64,000 bases of DNA from Nymphaea colorata (GCF_008831285.2 NC_045141.1:18038848-18102847); one strand, 5' to 3'. Positions 25,451 to 37,916 are shown, numbered from the stretch's first letter. Numbers and translations: made by a program. The notes: a model not told the origin generated them from the letters alone.

Positions 25451-26361
25451 TTTCGTTGCCTCAGTCTCAATCCAAGACATCAACCATTCATCTTCTAAGT
25501 ACATTTGTGCATTCTGTTTTGAATCAGATCATAAGGCGAATAGCATTTCCTAATCCTTGAGCTCCTCGACATCAGTGAACCCATCTTCATAGCTCACACA
25601 AAAAATCTTTTCAGTCTTCTCATTCAATTGATCGACAACAAGGGCTTGAAACTTCCTCTTTTACCCTCAAAGGAATACCTAAGACCAAGAGAAGGTACAT
25701 CAAAATTGCTTTTCAAAATAAAAAATTCTTGACGTCAAGTGATATATTGCCTAAATTGTTTTCCCTTTTCCTTCAAAAAGAGTATGCTTATAAAACCAAG
25801 TGACCTATGGTTGGAAGTAGAAAAATGATTAGGATGGTGAAGACCCCCTGAAAATATAAGGCTTTGTGATGGAAGAGTCCATAACAAGATGAATTCCTAA
25901 GACTTCTCCTATTATGAGGGTTCTTTGAGAAAAAGGGAAAAAATTCACTATGCGAAAAGGCTAATTGCGGCTTTCTTACCCCACTAAAACACCATTTTCA
26001 AAGCTAAGGCAAAAGTTGAAGGTTGATAAGACGAAAGGATGGATTTCATGGCCCATGACACATAATTTGTAGGTATAACTTTGAGGAATGGTCCGAGGGA
26101 AAGGTACTCTTTGCCTTTCATTTCATATAGAAGAAATTAACTCAAACTATGAAAGAGATATAACACACTAAAAATGAAAAACATGATAGTTCAAACCACT
26201 CAGCAAGATTCAATCTACTTGTTGTAAAAAACTGCGACATATACAACCGGTCTTCTAATTGCCACTACTTATAGCAGTAGACCATCTTTTTTTTTTTTTT
26301 TAAAAAAAAAGCCCCAACTTGACAAACAAAACAAATCACACATAGTCAAGCTATGATACCA

Positions 26362-26660
26362 TGTGAACAAACTGAATATCTCACAAACAGGCAAATCTAT
26401 CACAGTTCTGAATCATAAATTAATTTATTAAGAATATCACAAAATAGCTCTTTAAGAGCTTGATCGGCCAATAAACAAAGAACAACATGAGCTGTTGGGA
26501 TCTCCAACAGCTTGAAACGTAGCCGATGAGAATCCTCAGCACTCTACAGCTAAGACATTTTGCTGGGCAAGCAGGAAAAAAAAGATTACAAAGATAAGAA
26601 AATAAAAAATAAGAGATTACACAAAGCAAAAGAAAAAAACATACTGCTGACCTCCTAACA
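26362..26660 (-). mobile_element. Possible LTR remnant with tRNA-Met primer site
   Basis: The 299-bp block starts TGTGAAC and ends CCTAACA on the plus strand, so it has TG...CA termini. On the minus strand its end is followed immediately by TGGTATCATAGC. That differs by one base from the initiator tRNA-Met primer-binding site (TGGTATCAGAGC) used by the other LTR elements here. This suggests the 5' LTR of a minus-oriented element whose body has decayed or been lost. No second LTR or gag-pol homology was found, and no target duplication can be tested. Within it, about 26410-26560 on the minus strand has a short open frame that I do not call a gene. Confidence 0.35.
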
Positions 26661-29122
26661 AAGTGGATGTCATCCACAATAAAAGATATCCAGTGTTTCA
26701 TAGCAATATTTGAAAATCATATCCACCAGTAAGCTTTTCCATCCACTTATGGCACAGATCAAGACTAGATTAACCAATCCCTTGGCATTCCAATGCAGAA
26801 GAACTCAAATGAATAAATGCATATAGAAGTACAAATATCATAACTGGATTGGAAAACAATCGATGATCACATGATGATACATACATATATGTTCACTCAC
26901 TTTAACAACTGCAAGAAAAAAGTCAATATTGATTTAAATAATTTTGCTGCTCCTTGAACGCTTCAAGAATAACATGAAAAAAGGGAAGTTAAAAGAATTA
27001 AATTGCCAGAGAATACACTTATGGAAGCTAATGACAGACTTAACGTACTCCAATGCGAATGAAATACAAAAAAGTGTTGTAGAAGCATAAAAAAACAAAG
27101 TGTACGACACACAAAAATTTCATCAAACTTGAGGACTAGCACATTGAAGACAACAAATGAGTGAGATTGATAGGAAAAGATAACATACAAGAGCTGCATT
27201 GGCCATGGCAGACGCAGAGCCTTAGCTAGAGAGAGAGAGAGAACATGTTAACATAGATGTTTCAAGTGACCTCATATGAGAACACCCACCAGCGATTAGT
27301 GCTGGACCACCTTTGTTCTGCAGGTCAGGGTTGTAAATCAGAGACAAAGGATGAGTATCTAAGCAGAGAAAGGAGTTTTGTGTCGGCCATGGCCTATTCA
27401 AAAACTGGTGTGAGCAAGAGAAAGGGAGAGGGAGTGGAGGTAGAAGGTTTAGTGCATACCTTGAAAAAGAGCGGGAGCTTGGAGGGAGACGGGTTGCATT
27501 GCAGTTGAAGAAGAGGGGAGACGCAGGGAAAGAGCCTGTCGTTGAGAGGTTTAATCGAGAGGAAAGGGAGACAGTGTGTGGGCCGGAGTCTCGTCGAGAG
27601 GGAGCTTGGAAGTTTGTCTGGATTTACATTTTTAAGGAAAGCAAATAATTTTAAACACCATGAACGTTGCGATAACGTTTTGGTTTCTTAAATTAATTTT
27701 CTTCCTTTCCATTAATGAATAACACGGATAGTCCAACTGCAGATTGCGAAAGATGTCATATTATAATATTCCAGTCCCTTTAATCGTACATACACGAACT
27801 GAACCTGGTTCAGTCAATCGGTGGATCCGGTGCCCACCAATTAATAACCAAATACTTAATTTAATGTGTTTACATGCTTTGCAAAACCTTTATCCAATAA
27901 ATTAGGATCCGTATCCCGTCTGAAATAATCAGGTCCAAAAAACTGCCAGGTTTCAAAGTGACTGATTAGGAAATTTCATGTGAAACCAATCACTGAGCTG
28001 AATAAACAAGTCCAATTAATTAAGAAACCAGATCTAGAACAGAAAATATCATATAAAACAAACCATTCAATCAAAATATTAATATACCACATACAAAAGA
28101 GAATTTGGTCCAGGAACATAGATTTTCTTGCTCAAACACCCCCCCCCCCAACCCTCTAAAGATCGATCAGAGAATCAGATCTGGATCACCAGCTTTGGTA
28201 ATATCCTGACCCATCTACACATTTACTTTTAATCTGCTGGCAGCCTTTCATCGCTTTTTTGTGAAAGTGTTCTTATATGTAAATTTACACACATAGCTGA
28301 CTATTTTACCCAAAAAAATATAATTTTTTACTATTTACATAACAAAAGTGCAGTATACAATAATAAATTACTAATTATAGACAAAAATATACATATGTAT
28401 TAAAAAACCTTTCTACTACATCTCTATACTATATAGGGGTCTCCCTCTTATTTCTGAGATTTGTTCTTAAAGGTTCCATTGGGTGGTCAAAAATCAATTA
28501 AATCATCAATAAACATTAAACGCTCATCTGGTACTTGTTTCATAGCTAGTGTCATATTTTGTCTTTTTAACCATCGGGAACATCTAACACTTGACATGTT
28601 TTAGCTCAATATATGTGCATGTAACACATACATGCACTAAATTATCATGTCTACCAATGTGACCCAATATGACACCAGGTTGTATTAATTTGTTGATTAT
28701 CTGTCCTTATTCAGCCAATGCACTACATTTTATGCATTTAATTAATAAAAAAAAACCTTCGCGCTTGCAGTTGTCAGGATTGCCAAAAGTCATAATGCAG
28801 TTTTATATATTCAACATGTGGATGTGCATGGAAAATTTAACAGGGAAAAAGAAATGCAAAATCTAACGCTTGCGTAGATTCAATTTCGTGAGCCTACGAA
28901 CAATTCGAGACGTACACGCAAATATTTGATCAACATATCAGGTTTTCGAGATTTTCTACTTCGATAGATTTAAAAATTTTGGGCTTATAGTTAAAGTTAG
29001 ATTCACTAAAAGGAACTTCAAAGGTCGGACATGTCAAAGACGGTACAGTACTTTAGATGGCATATTTGTAAGCAACACACATAATACAATATATACTTTA
29101 CACAATCTTAATTAACTACCTT
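26661..29122. other. Non-coding interval with GA tract and C run
   Basis: Landmarks are a (GA)n run at 27228-27242, a GA-rich plus strand between 27410 and 27600 (pyrimidine-rich on minus), and ten consecutive C near 28139-28149. On the minus strand around 27500 an ATG opens a 13-codon stretch ending at a GTATGC donor, which would suit a first exon. No downstream exon could be found, so no gene is called. Confidence 0.35.
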
Positions 29123-29850
29123 CTTGCACGATTTTCAATTTGTCACTAATCTCTTCATTTTTTTTGGTATCACATTTCATTTTGAGGGAAAAGAAAAACC
29201 GGTTAATAGTATAGTCAGGATTTACTGTCACATGTATGGTGAGCAAATAATATAATAATATTGATAAATTTGCCATTGAATTAATTTTAACTCACTGCAG
29301 GATTTGGTGGTCATAATCTTGTTAGCAGTGTTCTTCCTAGCTTATCTTCCCTAATAAAGCTTAAAGCTTGCCGTAATAAGTAATGTCACGATGAGACAAC
29401 ACTGGCTCAAACATCTTCAATTGCCCACCAAACCTTGTACCTGTTTTTTTATTTTTTTTTTCCCTAAGCAAATACCAGCCTGGTTCGGTTGCAAGATGAA
29501 CATCAACATGATGATCACCCCGGTAGCAGAACGTGCTTCTAGTAGTGACCATTTCTTGCCCCGCCAACAAGCTCGCCAACAAGCTCAAGCAATTCCCTTC
29601 TCAACCTATTATGGCACGATTTTCAATTTATCACTAATCTCTTCAGTTTTTTTGGTGTCACATCTCATTTTGAGGAAGAAGAAAAACCGGTTAATAGTAT
29701 TGTCAGGATTTAGTGTCACGTACGCTCAATTTTATGGTGAGCAAATAATATAATAAGATTGATAAATTATCCCTTCAATTAATTTTAACTCACTGCAGGA
29801 TTTGGTGGTCGTAATCTTGTTAGCAGTGTTCTTCCTAGCTGTATTCGCTG
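29123..29850 (+). repeat. Duplicated block with exon-like segment, 485-bp offset
   Basis: The ~220-bp block at about 29125-29343 recurs at about 29611-29835. Both copies carry GCACGATTTTCAATTT, AAAACCGGTTAATAGTAT, GGTGAGCAAATAATATAATA and AACTCACTGCAGGATTTGGT. The last is a good splice acceptor followed by an open frame reading DLVV(I/V)ILLAVFFLA, a membrane-helix-like stretch. In the second copy the frame continues through to about 30042. No family is recognised. It may be a duplicated exon of a decayed gene. Confidence 0.5.
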
Positions 29851-31177
29851 GTAATTGTGAGAAGCAGAATTACTACCTTAAGTGTGTTGAACAGCATGAA
29901 TTAATGCATAAAAAGAGAAGACAAACGTACAGTATTTCATTCATCTCGTTCTCTTCTTCTCACAAAAAAATTTTTAGCTTTCTCACAAAAAAAGTTTTAG
30001 CTAGCCGTCAACACTTAGTAACACTTGTGGCCAGCACGTCTTGAAATCAACATAACATATATAACATACATAATCCCTACTTGGTCTCGTGTTTTACCTG
30101 CTTGTCGACTTGGATATTCGTACCAACTGAGAAGCAACGCCGCGTATATTTTACAAGCAAGTTCCGTTGGAAGGGTGCTTTGCAAAAGGATTGACGCATG
30201 TGACTCATCGAAGGGGTGATGACGTCCAATGCAAACAGCTGAGGTATGGATCCCCTCCCATTTTATTAAATTTAACAATGAATGAAACAATTACAAAGAA
30301 CAAACAATCAAGAACAAGAACCAGCCCTAACAATAGCCAGCCCTAGCCTAGGAACTTGCTGCCAACACCCGGCAAGATGTTTTAAGCATGGCGGACGATT
30401 GAGACAGGCAGCAATTCACATTTGTTATCCATAGTTGGACCTCTATGGGCAATGGGCTTTCATATGATCCCTACTTATTATATTGCTTGTGAACTCCTTA
30501 TATCTCTACTGTACCTCTCTATTTCACCTTGATCCAGAGCCACCATTGAGAGCTTATTCTTTTGATACTTTACCTTTTACAAACCATGCACATATATATG
30601 TCTCAGTGAATGCGACTTAGGCCCTTTCTTCCTGGACGGGCCGACGGTGTCCATTTTCCCACCTTTAACCTAGCAAGAAAATCAGTTTGGTTGTTTTACT
30701 TACTCGACCATATGTTTCATGTTTCAGGAGACAAGTAGTTGGACGGTTGCACCATTATTGAGAGATATAGTTTCTCTATGGTAACAAATTTTTTCTTTCT
30801 TTCAGTATGATTATGCCTTGCCATAATTATGAACGTGGATTGGTTCGACTGTTGATGGGGTGGGACTGGATGAATTTAATCATAGTCTTTGACAATTTTT
30901 TTTCCCTTTTCCCTAAAGAGGATGACCATTGCATTTATGGTTCTTTTGAGTAGTACTCTATTTTCTAAGAATGACAAATACAAAAAGAAAGAAACTATTT
31001 AATGCCATAGGAAAACTCTCCCACGAATGGTGCAACCGTTCCTTAAACATATGGGCAAGTACCTAAACAACAAACCTGACTTCTTGTTAGGTTAAACTGA
31101 CTTGCATTGGAAAATTAAACATTGCTCCACAATTGCCCCACATCCTTATCCCATCAATGTGTATCATATGAGAAAGA

Positions 31178-31217
<40 letters not shown>

Positions 31218-33622
31218 ACCTTCAACCATTCATCCAGTGCACCAGCAGCTCCAATTCCTACCTCTATCTTTGTTGTCCTCTTGGTTACCATTCATCCAGT
31301 GCACCATTCCTGCCACCAGCATTGTTGTCCCCTTGATTTCTAGACAATAAGCCAACAAAAAAGGTCATTATCACACATGCATGTTGTTGAATATAATATT
31401 CAAAATGACATACACGTTGAAACTTTATTTGGTATTCATTGCTTTACAATGGCTAGACACATCTTAATGCTTAGATCATGCACACAATAACCTATACATA
31501 TGCACATGCACGAACTCATGGGTGTAAATTATTTGTCCCCACTGGAAACATTCAGTAATGGAGTATGTATGCCACTAAATCTTGTAGTAAATTATACCAG
31601 CCATGCAAATAGTCTCACTCTAAGAGGGAGGAGCTTTAACCCTACATTACCAATGTTTAAGAATCCATTCTAGGATCAGGGTCAATAGGCCGTGAGCCTA
31701 CTTTAAGAGACTGTATAAAAAACTCTTGTAATGAAGCATATTCCTCCAATGGTAAACCAACTCCTTCAAGATCTATAAAAAAGAGATGGTTATCGATACT
31801 CTTTCAACCTTAGATACCTGACAGACATAATGTAGCATAGCAACGACAATACAGGGTGTCCAAGATTACATATTTTATTACTCAGGCATACACTTTTGCG
31901 AATCCTATCATTTCAGAAGATGACAATACAAAGTTCACAGTAAACAATCCCAAAATTTGAAGCATGATGACATTTTTAAAAGGCACGATTCATACAATTC
32001 CAAGTAACTAAATAGCATGTATCACAGTTCTCTGGTCATAAAAAGGACAGTCCTTAAAGGTTTAAAACAGGTTGACATATTAGGCAACAAGAATACACAT
32101 AAAACATCAACTCAAGATTATTCAAAGACAGAAGTAGACATATCAAAAGCCACAACCTCTTTGGAATGTTATCAATGTAAAACGAATTGGCACATAAAGT
32201 TTGTAAGGTCATACTTTGTAGTCTGTAGATTTGGTTGTTTATATGCAATAAGGCAATGCGAATAGCAGAAAGAAGCCTTACTCGTGTGAAATGCTCGAGC
32301 CCAGCATTTGTATACCAACGATGGAAAAGGTATTGGTATTTCCTGTGGCAAGAAACCAGTAAAATTGCAATTAAAAGTTTAACTGGTCAAAAGTTTTATG
32401 TGGAAGAAAAGAGCAAAGTTCAGTCAAGTCTCTGGTCAACTACATCTGCAACACAGACATTTGATACTGATAAGAAAAAAACATCCAAAATAATGAAGAC
32501 TCAAGTACAGAAGCACCTAGCAGCTGCCATACACAATAAAATAGAAGCACGGGAATTGAATAAATGGAAATAAATAATAACCAACATTAGGTCAGAAACT
32601 ACAAATGTATTTTTTTCCAGGAGCTGTACAACAAGAAATCAAGTATTACCCAAAAAATACTGCAGTCACGAACAAGAGAATTCAGGTGTAAGGTTTTATC
32701 ATGACAGCTGCTGAACAATACTTTCTTTTACATGCATGCTTTGAAGAGAACAGCTTTTACTGGTGAAAAAAAAGAGAGTTCAATGAGACATAAATGATTG
32801 GAGAAAAAACCATGGTTCGCTAACCACGAACACTTCTCATCTATGAAGAGATCTATGGTACTGATATGAACAAATGTATGCTTGTGTGTGTTTCATACAA
32901 AATCATAATCACACTATACAAAGCGCTATAAACAAATATATAAATGTATGACTTCAATGGACGTAGTGCAATCAGGCGCAAGGTGGCTCACACTTACGAG
33001 ATACGAGGTTTAAATTTTGTAGTCGTTGTCACTCTCCGGTATGTTACTCCTTTAGGTTGCAAGCGGTGGTAAGCACAGAGACTCAATGGGGGCTCAGTTC
33101 ATTTTTTACTTTTTATTGTGTCAGACGCATTTTCGTCTAGTTAGAACCTGCAGTAACCACAGAGGATTCAATCTACTTGGGTCGGGTTGGACAGCTCGAG
33201 CCTTGTCCACTATACCTTGATATGGATGCGCTAGTTTTGCTGCATTCTGATCTTGACTCTGTACCCAAGTGGTCCACAACCCAATCCATCTTCTTGTCCT
33301 CTTTCTAGGATGGCGTGAGACTAAAAAAAGAGAATTCGGGTAAAATTTTCACCGTCATTTCTTTGATGGGAAACATTTTTTTTTTCATCCGCGAACTGGG
33401 AAGGAAAACATGCGACAAAGACATCTACTCTTGTATTTAAAAACTTATCTTGGTGTGTACATGCCATCTCTTTGAATTCTCCAAATTAATCCAACAATCC
33501 AAGGCCTTGTGCTTCTTGAGCAATTCCCATGTGGTATCTCAACATAATGTCACTCTTGTTTGAATATGCATCTTATTTCCGTTCTCATTTATTCTGAAAT
33601 GACCACGAAGTCAACCCCGAAT
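29851..33622. other. Non-coding interval before the SBP pseudogene
   Basis: Holds a (GA)n microsatellite (separate entry) and a short duplication of TTCATCCAGTGCACCA (31229 and 31290). A tRNA-like stretch near 32975-33035 might be a decayed SINE. Open frames of 60-112 codons, including one at 32235-32573, lack domains and introns with good context. I see no convincing gene. Confidence 0.35.
31180..31215. repeat. (GA)n microsatellite
   Basis: About 17 near-perfect GA repeats, preceded by an interrupted GA/AAAG stretch. Simple sequence with no gene context. Confidence 0.9.
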
Positions 33623-34739
33623 AGGACCGTCAGGTTCAAGCCCAAAATCTACAAAGAAGTTTGGATTCAGCTTCAATCCACCCTTCTCTGTGTCAACGTC
33701 AATCTGCATCATATGTGAGCCCTCCTCCAAGATCCCTGGATAGAATTGCCGATCCCATGTGCTAAAGAGCAAGTTAGTCATGTACAATCTCTTACAGTCC
33801 AAGCTCAACTGGATCATTTGTGGCCCACCTCTGAGTCTGTTTCCCTGAGGAAAGCAACAAAAGGTAAGCACAATAATGACTTGACCAGAAGCAGCAATGG
33901 CGAATTTTTTCAGTAAATTACACACTTTTACTTCTGGAACATCAAACTGAAACTCCACCCCATCTTCAGATACTGCAACTATCTGGCTTCCCTTCTCAAT
34001 GAGTCCACCAACCCATAGTTGTCCAGTCAAACCAGGCTTTGAAGGGTCCTCAATGATGTATTGCCTCACATCACCATGCAACCAGTTTGAGAAGTAGATA
34101 AGGAAATCAGTTATAAGTCCAGCCATGTTGGGCAGAATCCAATTCGAACCTTCAAAGGTGTCACTGATATTGCAACCTAGAAGAAACAAACAAGCAATTT
34201 AGGACCCCCCTCTCTCTCTCTAGTACTCTCTCACAGATGCGCACATACAGTAATGTGAACATCAGCAAATGGTACCTCATGGCTCCACGATCCACTTGGA
34301 GGCTGAAAAAACCTAATCATGTTGCTGCTTAATGCAGACCCAACGTAACATGTATCTTTTGATGGGTCATGAAGAAAACGAATCTGCAGGACAGTATCAA
34401 ACTAGTCAGAACTAATGGCGACTACAATAGATGATCATAGGCTGTAATTTAAAGCCTATTCAAGCATAGGGTGCACTTTTCAGGCCGATGATATTTGACA
34501 CTAACCTCCAAAGGTAGGAGACCTGAGTTACCAAGGTCCAATGTCTGTTTCAGTTCACCATCAGGCCAGCTGTATACATGTAGATGTCTTCATAAAGACC
34601 ATCTTTTATATGTTGGAGACTGAATCCTTTCGTAAAAGCTTTTGGTGCTCCCCATCATGATGAACTAATTATGGTGTTGTGTCGGGGCTGATACCAGAAG
34701 TCATATCCAAATAGAGGACTATTACCAGGTTTGTGCCAT
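33623..34739 (-). pseudogene. Selenium-binding protein / methanethiol oxidase pseudogene
   Basis: Four exon-like segments match the C-terminal half of the plant selenium-binding protein (SBP56) family: 34506-34739, 34276-34383, 33926-34176 and 33623-33844, with intact GT-AG borders. Blocks seen include [46 protein letters not shown] and [10 protein letters not shown]. Lesions: an in-frame TGA just before WGAPKAFTKG (about 34657), a one-base deletion near 34595, another one-base deletion early in the third segment (about 34145), and an apparent loss of about 7 codons before YFSNWLHGD. The last conserved C-terminal residues and all N-terminal exons, including the metal-binding region, are absent. 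Introns are retained, so it arose by DNA duplication and not by retroposition. The family oxidises methanethiol or binds selenite, but this copy cannot make a working enzyme. Confidence 0.88.
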
Positions 34740-35352
34740 CTGAACAAGAACATACATATCGGAGATCAAAAGGACCAGATTTCAACACAAATGAAGATGT
34801 GCCCATCAGAGCACTCACATCAGATGCATGGGATAAAAGCTAAAATTCATTCCAAGAAGTCCATGTGATCTTTAGAGATGTATCTTATCACAGCAAAATC
34901 AAGTGAGGACAGAGGTCATGCTCATGTGAGGCAGTGTTAAGTAATCTTGTACAAGTAAAAAAAAAAAAGAACTTGCCAGAACCAGTTCACTGATGGGAAA
35001 GCTCAACCAGTCACTTAAATTTATAGAAAGAGATCAGATTTGGTGTGGGAAGAACTAGTGATACTGGTACAATGCAAGTCCCCTGCTTGTTTTCTCTAAA
35101 CAATGAAAAATAAAAACTGCTGAGCCATGTGGCTCAAATTCACCGTCATGCTTGGAGATATTAAATAAAACTGGATTGCATAAATAACTGACATATAAGT
35201 TTGTACTAGCACCAATACCCACTAAATCCCTTTGAGAGTTACAGGCGACATGAATCACCGGTGGAGGCGGGATGTACAGGTGAATCTTTTCACTGCAAAA
35301 GATCACTTCCGACAAAGATTACCATTGCTATAGACTTACAACGACGAAGGTA
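34740..35352. other. Upstream flank of the SBP pseudogene
   Basis: No earlier SBP exon is recognisable in this interval. A run of 12 A lies near 34958-34969. The minus-strand frame at 35055-35315 has no domain. The right end is cut by the gypsy insertion, whose target duplication ATCAC is at 35353-35357. Confidence 0.4.
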
Positions 35353-35357
35353 ATCAC

Positions 35358-35644
35358 TGTTAGCCTCGGATTGGCTAGCACCCACTACAGCCACTTGCTG
35401 CAGAACTCACACACACAGCCGTAGGAAGCCCAGCTTCTCTTCACGTCAAAAGAATAATCTTCATTAGGGTTTGATTACCCTTAAGCGAGTTTAAGTACAA
35501 GACGTTCTGGGTTGGGTTACACAACCTATCTAGACCCGACCCATTATGAAGAAATGACTAATTTAAAAGCACTCAGAAATGATAACGACAGAAATTAAAG
35601 AGTTGCTGAAAAGAATTGCTGAATGAAATAACTTGCGCCTAACA
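35358..35644 (-). repeat. Left LTR (3' LTR) of gypsy element
   Basis: Bounded by TGTTAG and CTAACA, with ~95% identity to the right copy. Immediately to its right lies a C-rich tract with a run of about 16 C at 35653-35668; on minus this is the polypurine tract priming plus-strand synthesis. Confidence 0.93.
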
Positions 35645-35711
35645 ATTCCCCCTCCCCCCCCCCCCCCCTTCAAAAACACCTTGTCCTCAAGGTGTAAAAT
35701 CTGGAAATCGA

Positions 35712-37111
35712 TTAATAATGTCTTGCGCCTTCCGCCTTTTCCCATGTTGCTATGCCTTCCTTGGTATTGTTCCACTCGATTAACCATTCAATAGATTTGG
35801 TCCCATCCTGGTTGATAGTGCAAGTGCCAAGTCGGCAGAAGGGAACAGCCCTGGTTTGGTCTTTGTTAATGGGCTCCAAAATTATGTCTTCTTCAGCTGG
35901 TGGTTGGGAACACGGCTTAAGCTTGGAGACGTGAAAGAGGGGATGTGTATTACTTTCAGCCGGTAGTAGCAACTCGTAAGCGAGAGAACCAACGCACCTG
36001 ACAATGCGAAACGGGCGAACATAGTGGGGGGCGAGCTTATTGTACCCTCGTGGCCGACGATGCTCTGCTGCGTGGGGCGCAAATACACCCACTCGTCTAC
36101 CTTATACTGCTGTTCTCGGTGTTTACGGTTGTATTGGATAAACATCCGGTTGTGCGTCGTAGCGGGATGTGCCTTGAGATCTCCCAAAATGGCATCCTCC
36201 ACTGACTTTTCCCTCACTATGTTTGGCTGATAGCGACGTATGGTGGGAGGGGGACACCCATACACCGCCTCAAATGATGTGACACCGGTAGAGGAGTGCC
36301 AACTTGTGTTGTATGAGAATTCAGCCCATGACAAATAGTCTGCCCAAAGGCGGGGTCGTTGCCCTGCAAAACAACATAAGTTTCTAAGCACCTGTTTACG
36401 ACCTCTATTTGGCCATCGGTCTGCGGATGGTACGCTGTGCTAAACTGCAACTTTGTGCCCTGTAACTGAAAATATTCTCTCCAAAAAGTGCTAATGAAGA
36501 TGGAATCTTTATCGTTGTTTATCGACCTGGGCATTCCATGCAGCTTCCCAATATGATCTAGGAAAGCACGAGCTACCGTCTAAGTTGAATATGGATGCGA
36601 CAATGGCACGAAATGATTTTGACAGGCGGTCCACCACTACCAAAATAACATGCTTTCTCCGGGACGAGGGTAGGCCTTCTATGAAATCCAGTGATATGTC
36701 TTCCCATAAAAGCTCTGGCATGGGAAGGGGTTGAAGTAGTCCTGCTGGTTTCATGGTCTCATATTTGTTCCGTTGATAGATGTCGCACCTCCGTACAAAA
36801 TCGATGATGGCTCTTTTCATCCCCGGCCAATAAAAAGTAGGCCATAACCGACGGTACGTGCCCTCCACTCCTTCATGACCAATCGTCTGCTCATTGTGGT
36901 AATGTTGTATAAGGGTTTGCGACAGGGTGGACTGGGGTGGAACGAAGATGCGTCTACTGCGATATAGGTATGGTGATTTCCACTCATACCCATACACCTT
37001 ATGGGGATTCCGCTCCAACTCTTCCCTGATTTTCTTTACTGAGGTGTCTCTTTCTTGCGCATGTCGAATCTCGTCCCACAAGTGAGCCTAGACTTGTGAA
37101 ATTGAAAATAA
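35712..37111 (-). pseudogene. Gypsy integrase and chromodomain-like tail (broken)
   Basis: Minus-strand frames cover the integrase zinc region (HEGVEGTYRR... CDIYQRNK), the core (WEDISLDFIEGLP; later [15 protein letters not shown]) and the C-terminal GPFxI-like module (VRPFRIVRCVGSLAYELLLP, HPLFHVSKLKP). It ends with EWLIEWNN...ATWEKAE, which resembles the chromodomain of chromoviruses. That domain reads chromatin marks and directs insertion. Several frameshifts and stops divide the frame, for example between 36509 and 36534 and near 36090. It cannot give a functional integrase. Confidence 0.88.
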
Positions 37112-37121
37112 GCTACTAACC
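37112..37121. repeat. Target-site duplication of MULE, left copy
   Basis: GCTACTAACC here is repeated exactly at 37917-37926 on the other side of the 795-bp insertion. The adjoining gypsy sequence is continuous if one copy and the insert are removed. Confidence 0.85.
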
Positions 37122-37916
37122 TATGTGACACGGATACGGCAGTTTGGGTCATGTACTGGCATCGACACACCGACACACGGATCCCAACACGTGGACACGG
37201 CTGGATACGTTTTGGATCGGGTCTGGGTCAGACCCAATCCAAACCACTCTCATAACCCGATTTTCTTTTTAAACCTCGTTTTCTTTTTACGCTTTACCCT
37301 CGACGGTCGACCTTCCTTTACCCTCGACGACTTTCGCAACAGCACAGTTCAGCAATGACGGGCGACAGCGACGACCTCCGGCGATCGACGGCGACATCCG
37401 GTGGCGTCCGGCGGCAGCCGGCGACAGACAGGTAAGTGTTTTTTCTATTCTTTTCGATATTAGAAGTTAGGGTTTCAACTTTCATTTGGGGATTTTTTAG
37501 ATTGGGTATTTCTTGCCGATTTGGGGATGTTTTGGTTTGAAGATTGGACGGTTAAGGATCCTATTCTTCAATGCTATGTGCGATATTTTCTTTTTTTTGT
37601 TTGATTTTGGGATTTGGGAATTTTGCCAATTTGGGAATTTTGCCTTCGTTGTTGTTGATGATGCTAAATAATAATGAATACGTGATAATAACAATCAAGT
37701 GAGATAAGCAGGTTCAGCTACATAGTCGATCGCAGCTAGATATTATAGATGAACTCGGCTGTTGCTCAAAATTATTAATTTCATGTTTTTTTTATTATCA
37801 TTTTTAATTTTTTTGAATATAATCTTAGTTGTGTCTGCGTATCCTAAAATTTTGAAAATTGCCGTGTCCGCGTACCCGTACTCGTACCCATAGGATACCC
37901 GTATCCGTGTGACATA
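37122..37916. mobile_element. Mutator-like non-autonomous DNA transposon
   Basis: 795-bp insertion in the gypsy pol region. The ends are inverted: left TATGTGACACGGATACGG and the reverse complement of the right end TATGTCACACGGATACGG, 17 of 18 identical. The flanking 10-bp duplication (GCTACTAACC) fits Mutator-like elements (8-11 bp). No transposase is encoded. The interior at 37357-37436 is GC-rich, with an ATG frame rich in Arg, Asp and Gly ending at a strong splice donor (GACAG|GTAAGTG). It may thus carry a captured gene fragment. Other superfamilies with long duplications cannot be fully excluded. Confidence 0.8.

Larger units (their letters stand above)
18614..26361. other. Gene-poor AT-rich interval
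   Basis: Apart from the polygalacturonase promoter at the left edge, no gene is recognised. Landmarks with their own entries are the GC-rich island at 20386-20660, the (TA)n tract at 22706-22770 and the degenerate duplication at 24600-25450. Shorter (TA)n runs occur near 17366-17391 and 19768-19794. A T15/A9 tract at 26288-26311 can form a hairpin. Frames of 60-120 codons scattered here are AT-driven and have no domain. Confidence 0.4.

Noticed and set aside
26400-26690. Two-exon mini-gene on minus (MKHWISF... plus SAEDSHRL...)
   Set aside because: No upstream exon, no family match, and the block has LTR-like ends with an adjacent primer site. Left as a finding.
34795-34850. Possible earlier exon of the SBP pseudogene
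   Set aside because: No recognisable match to the conserved N-terminal half of the family on translation.
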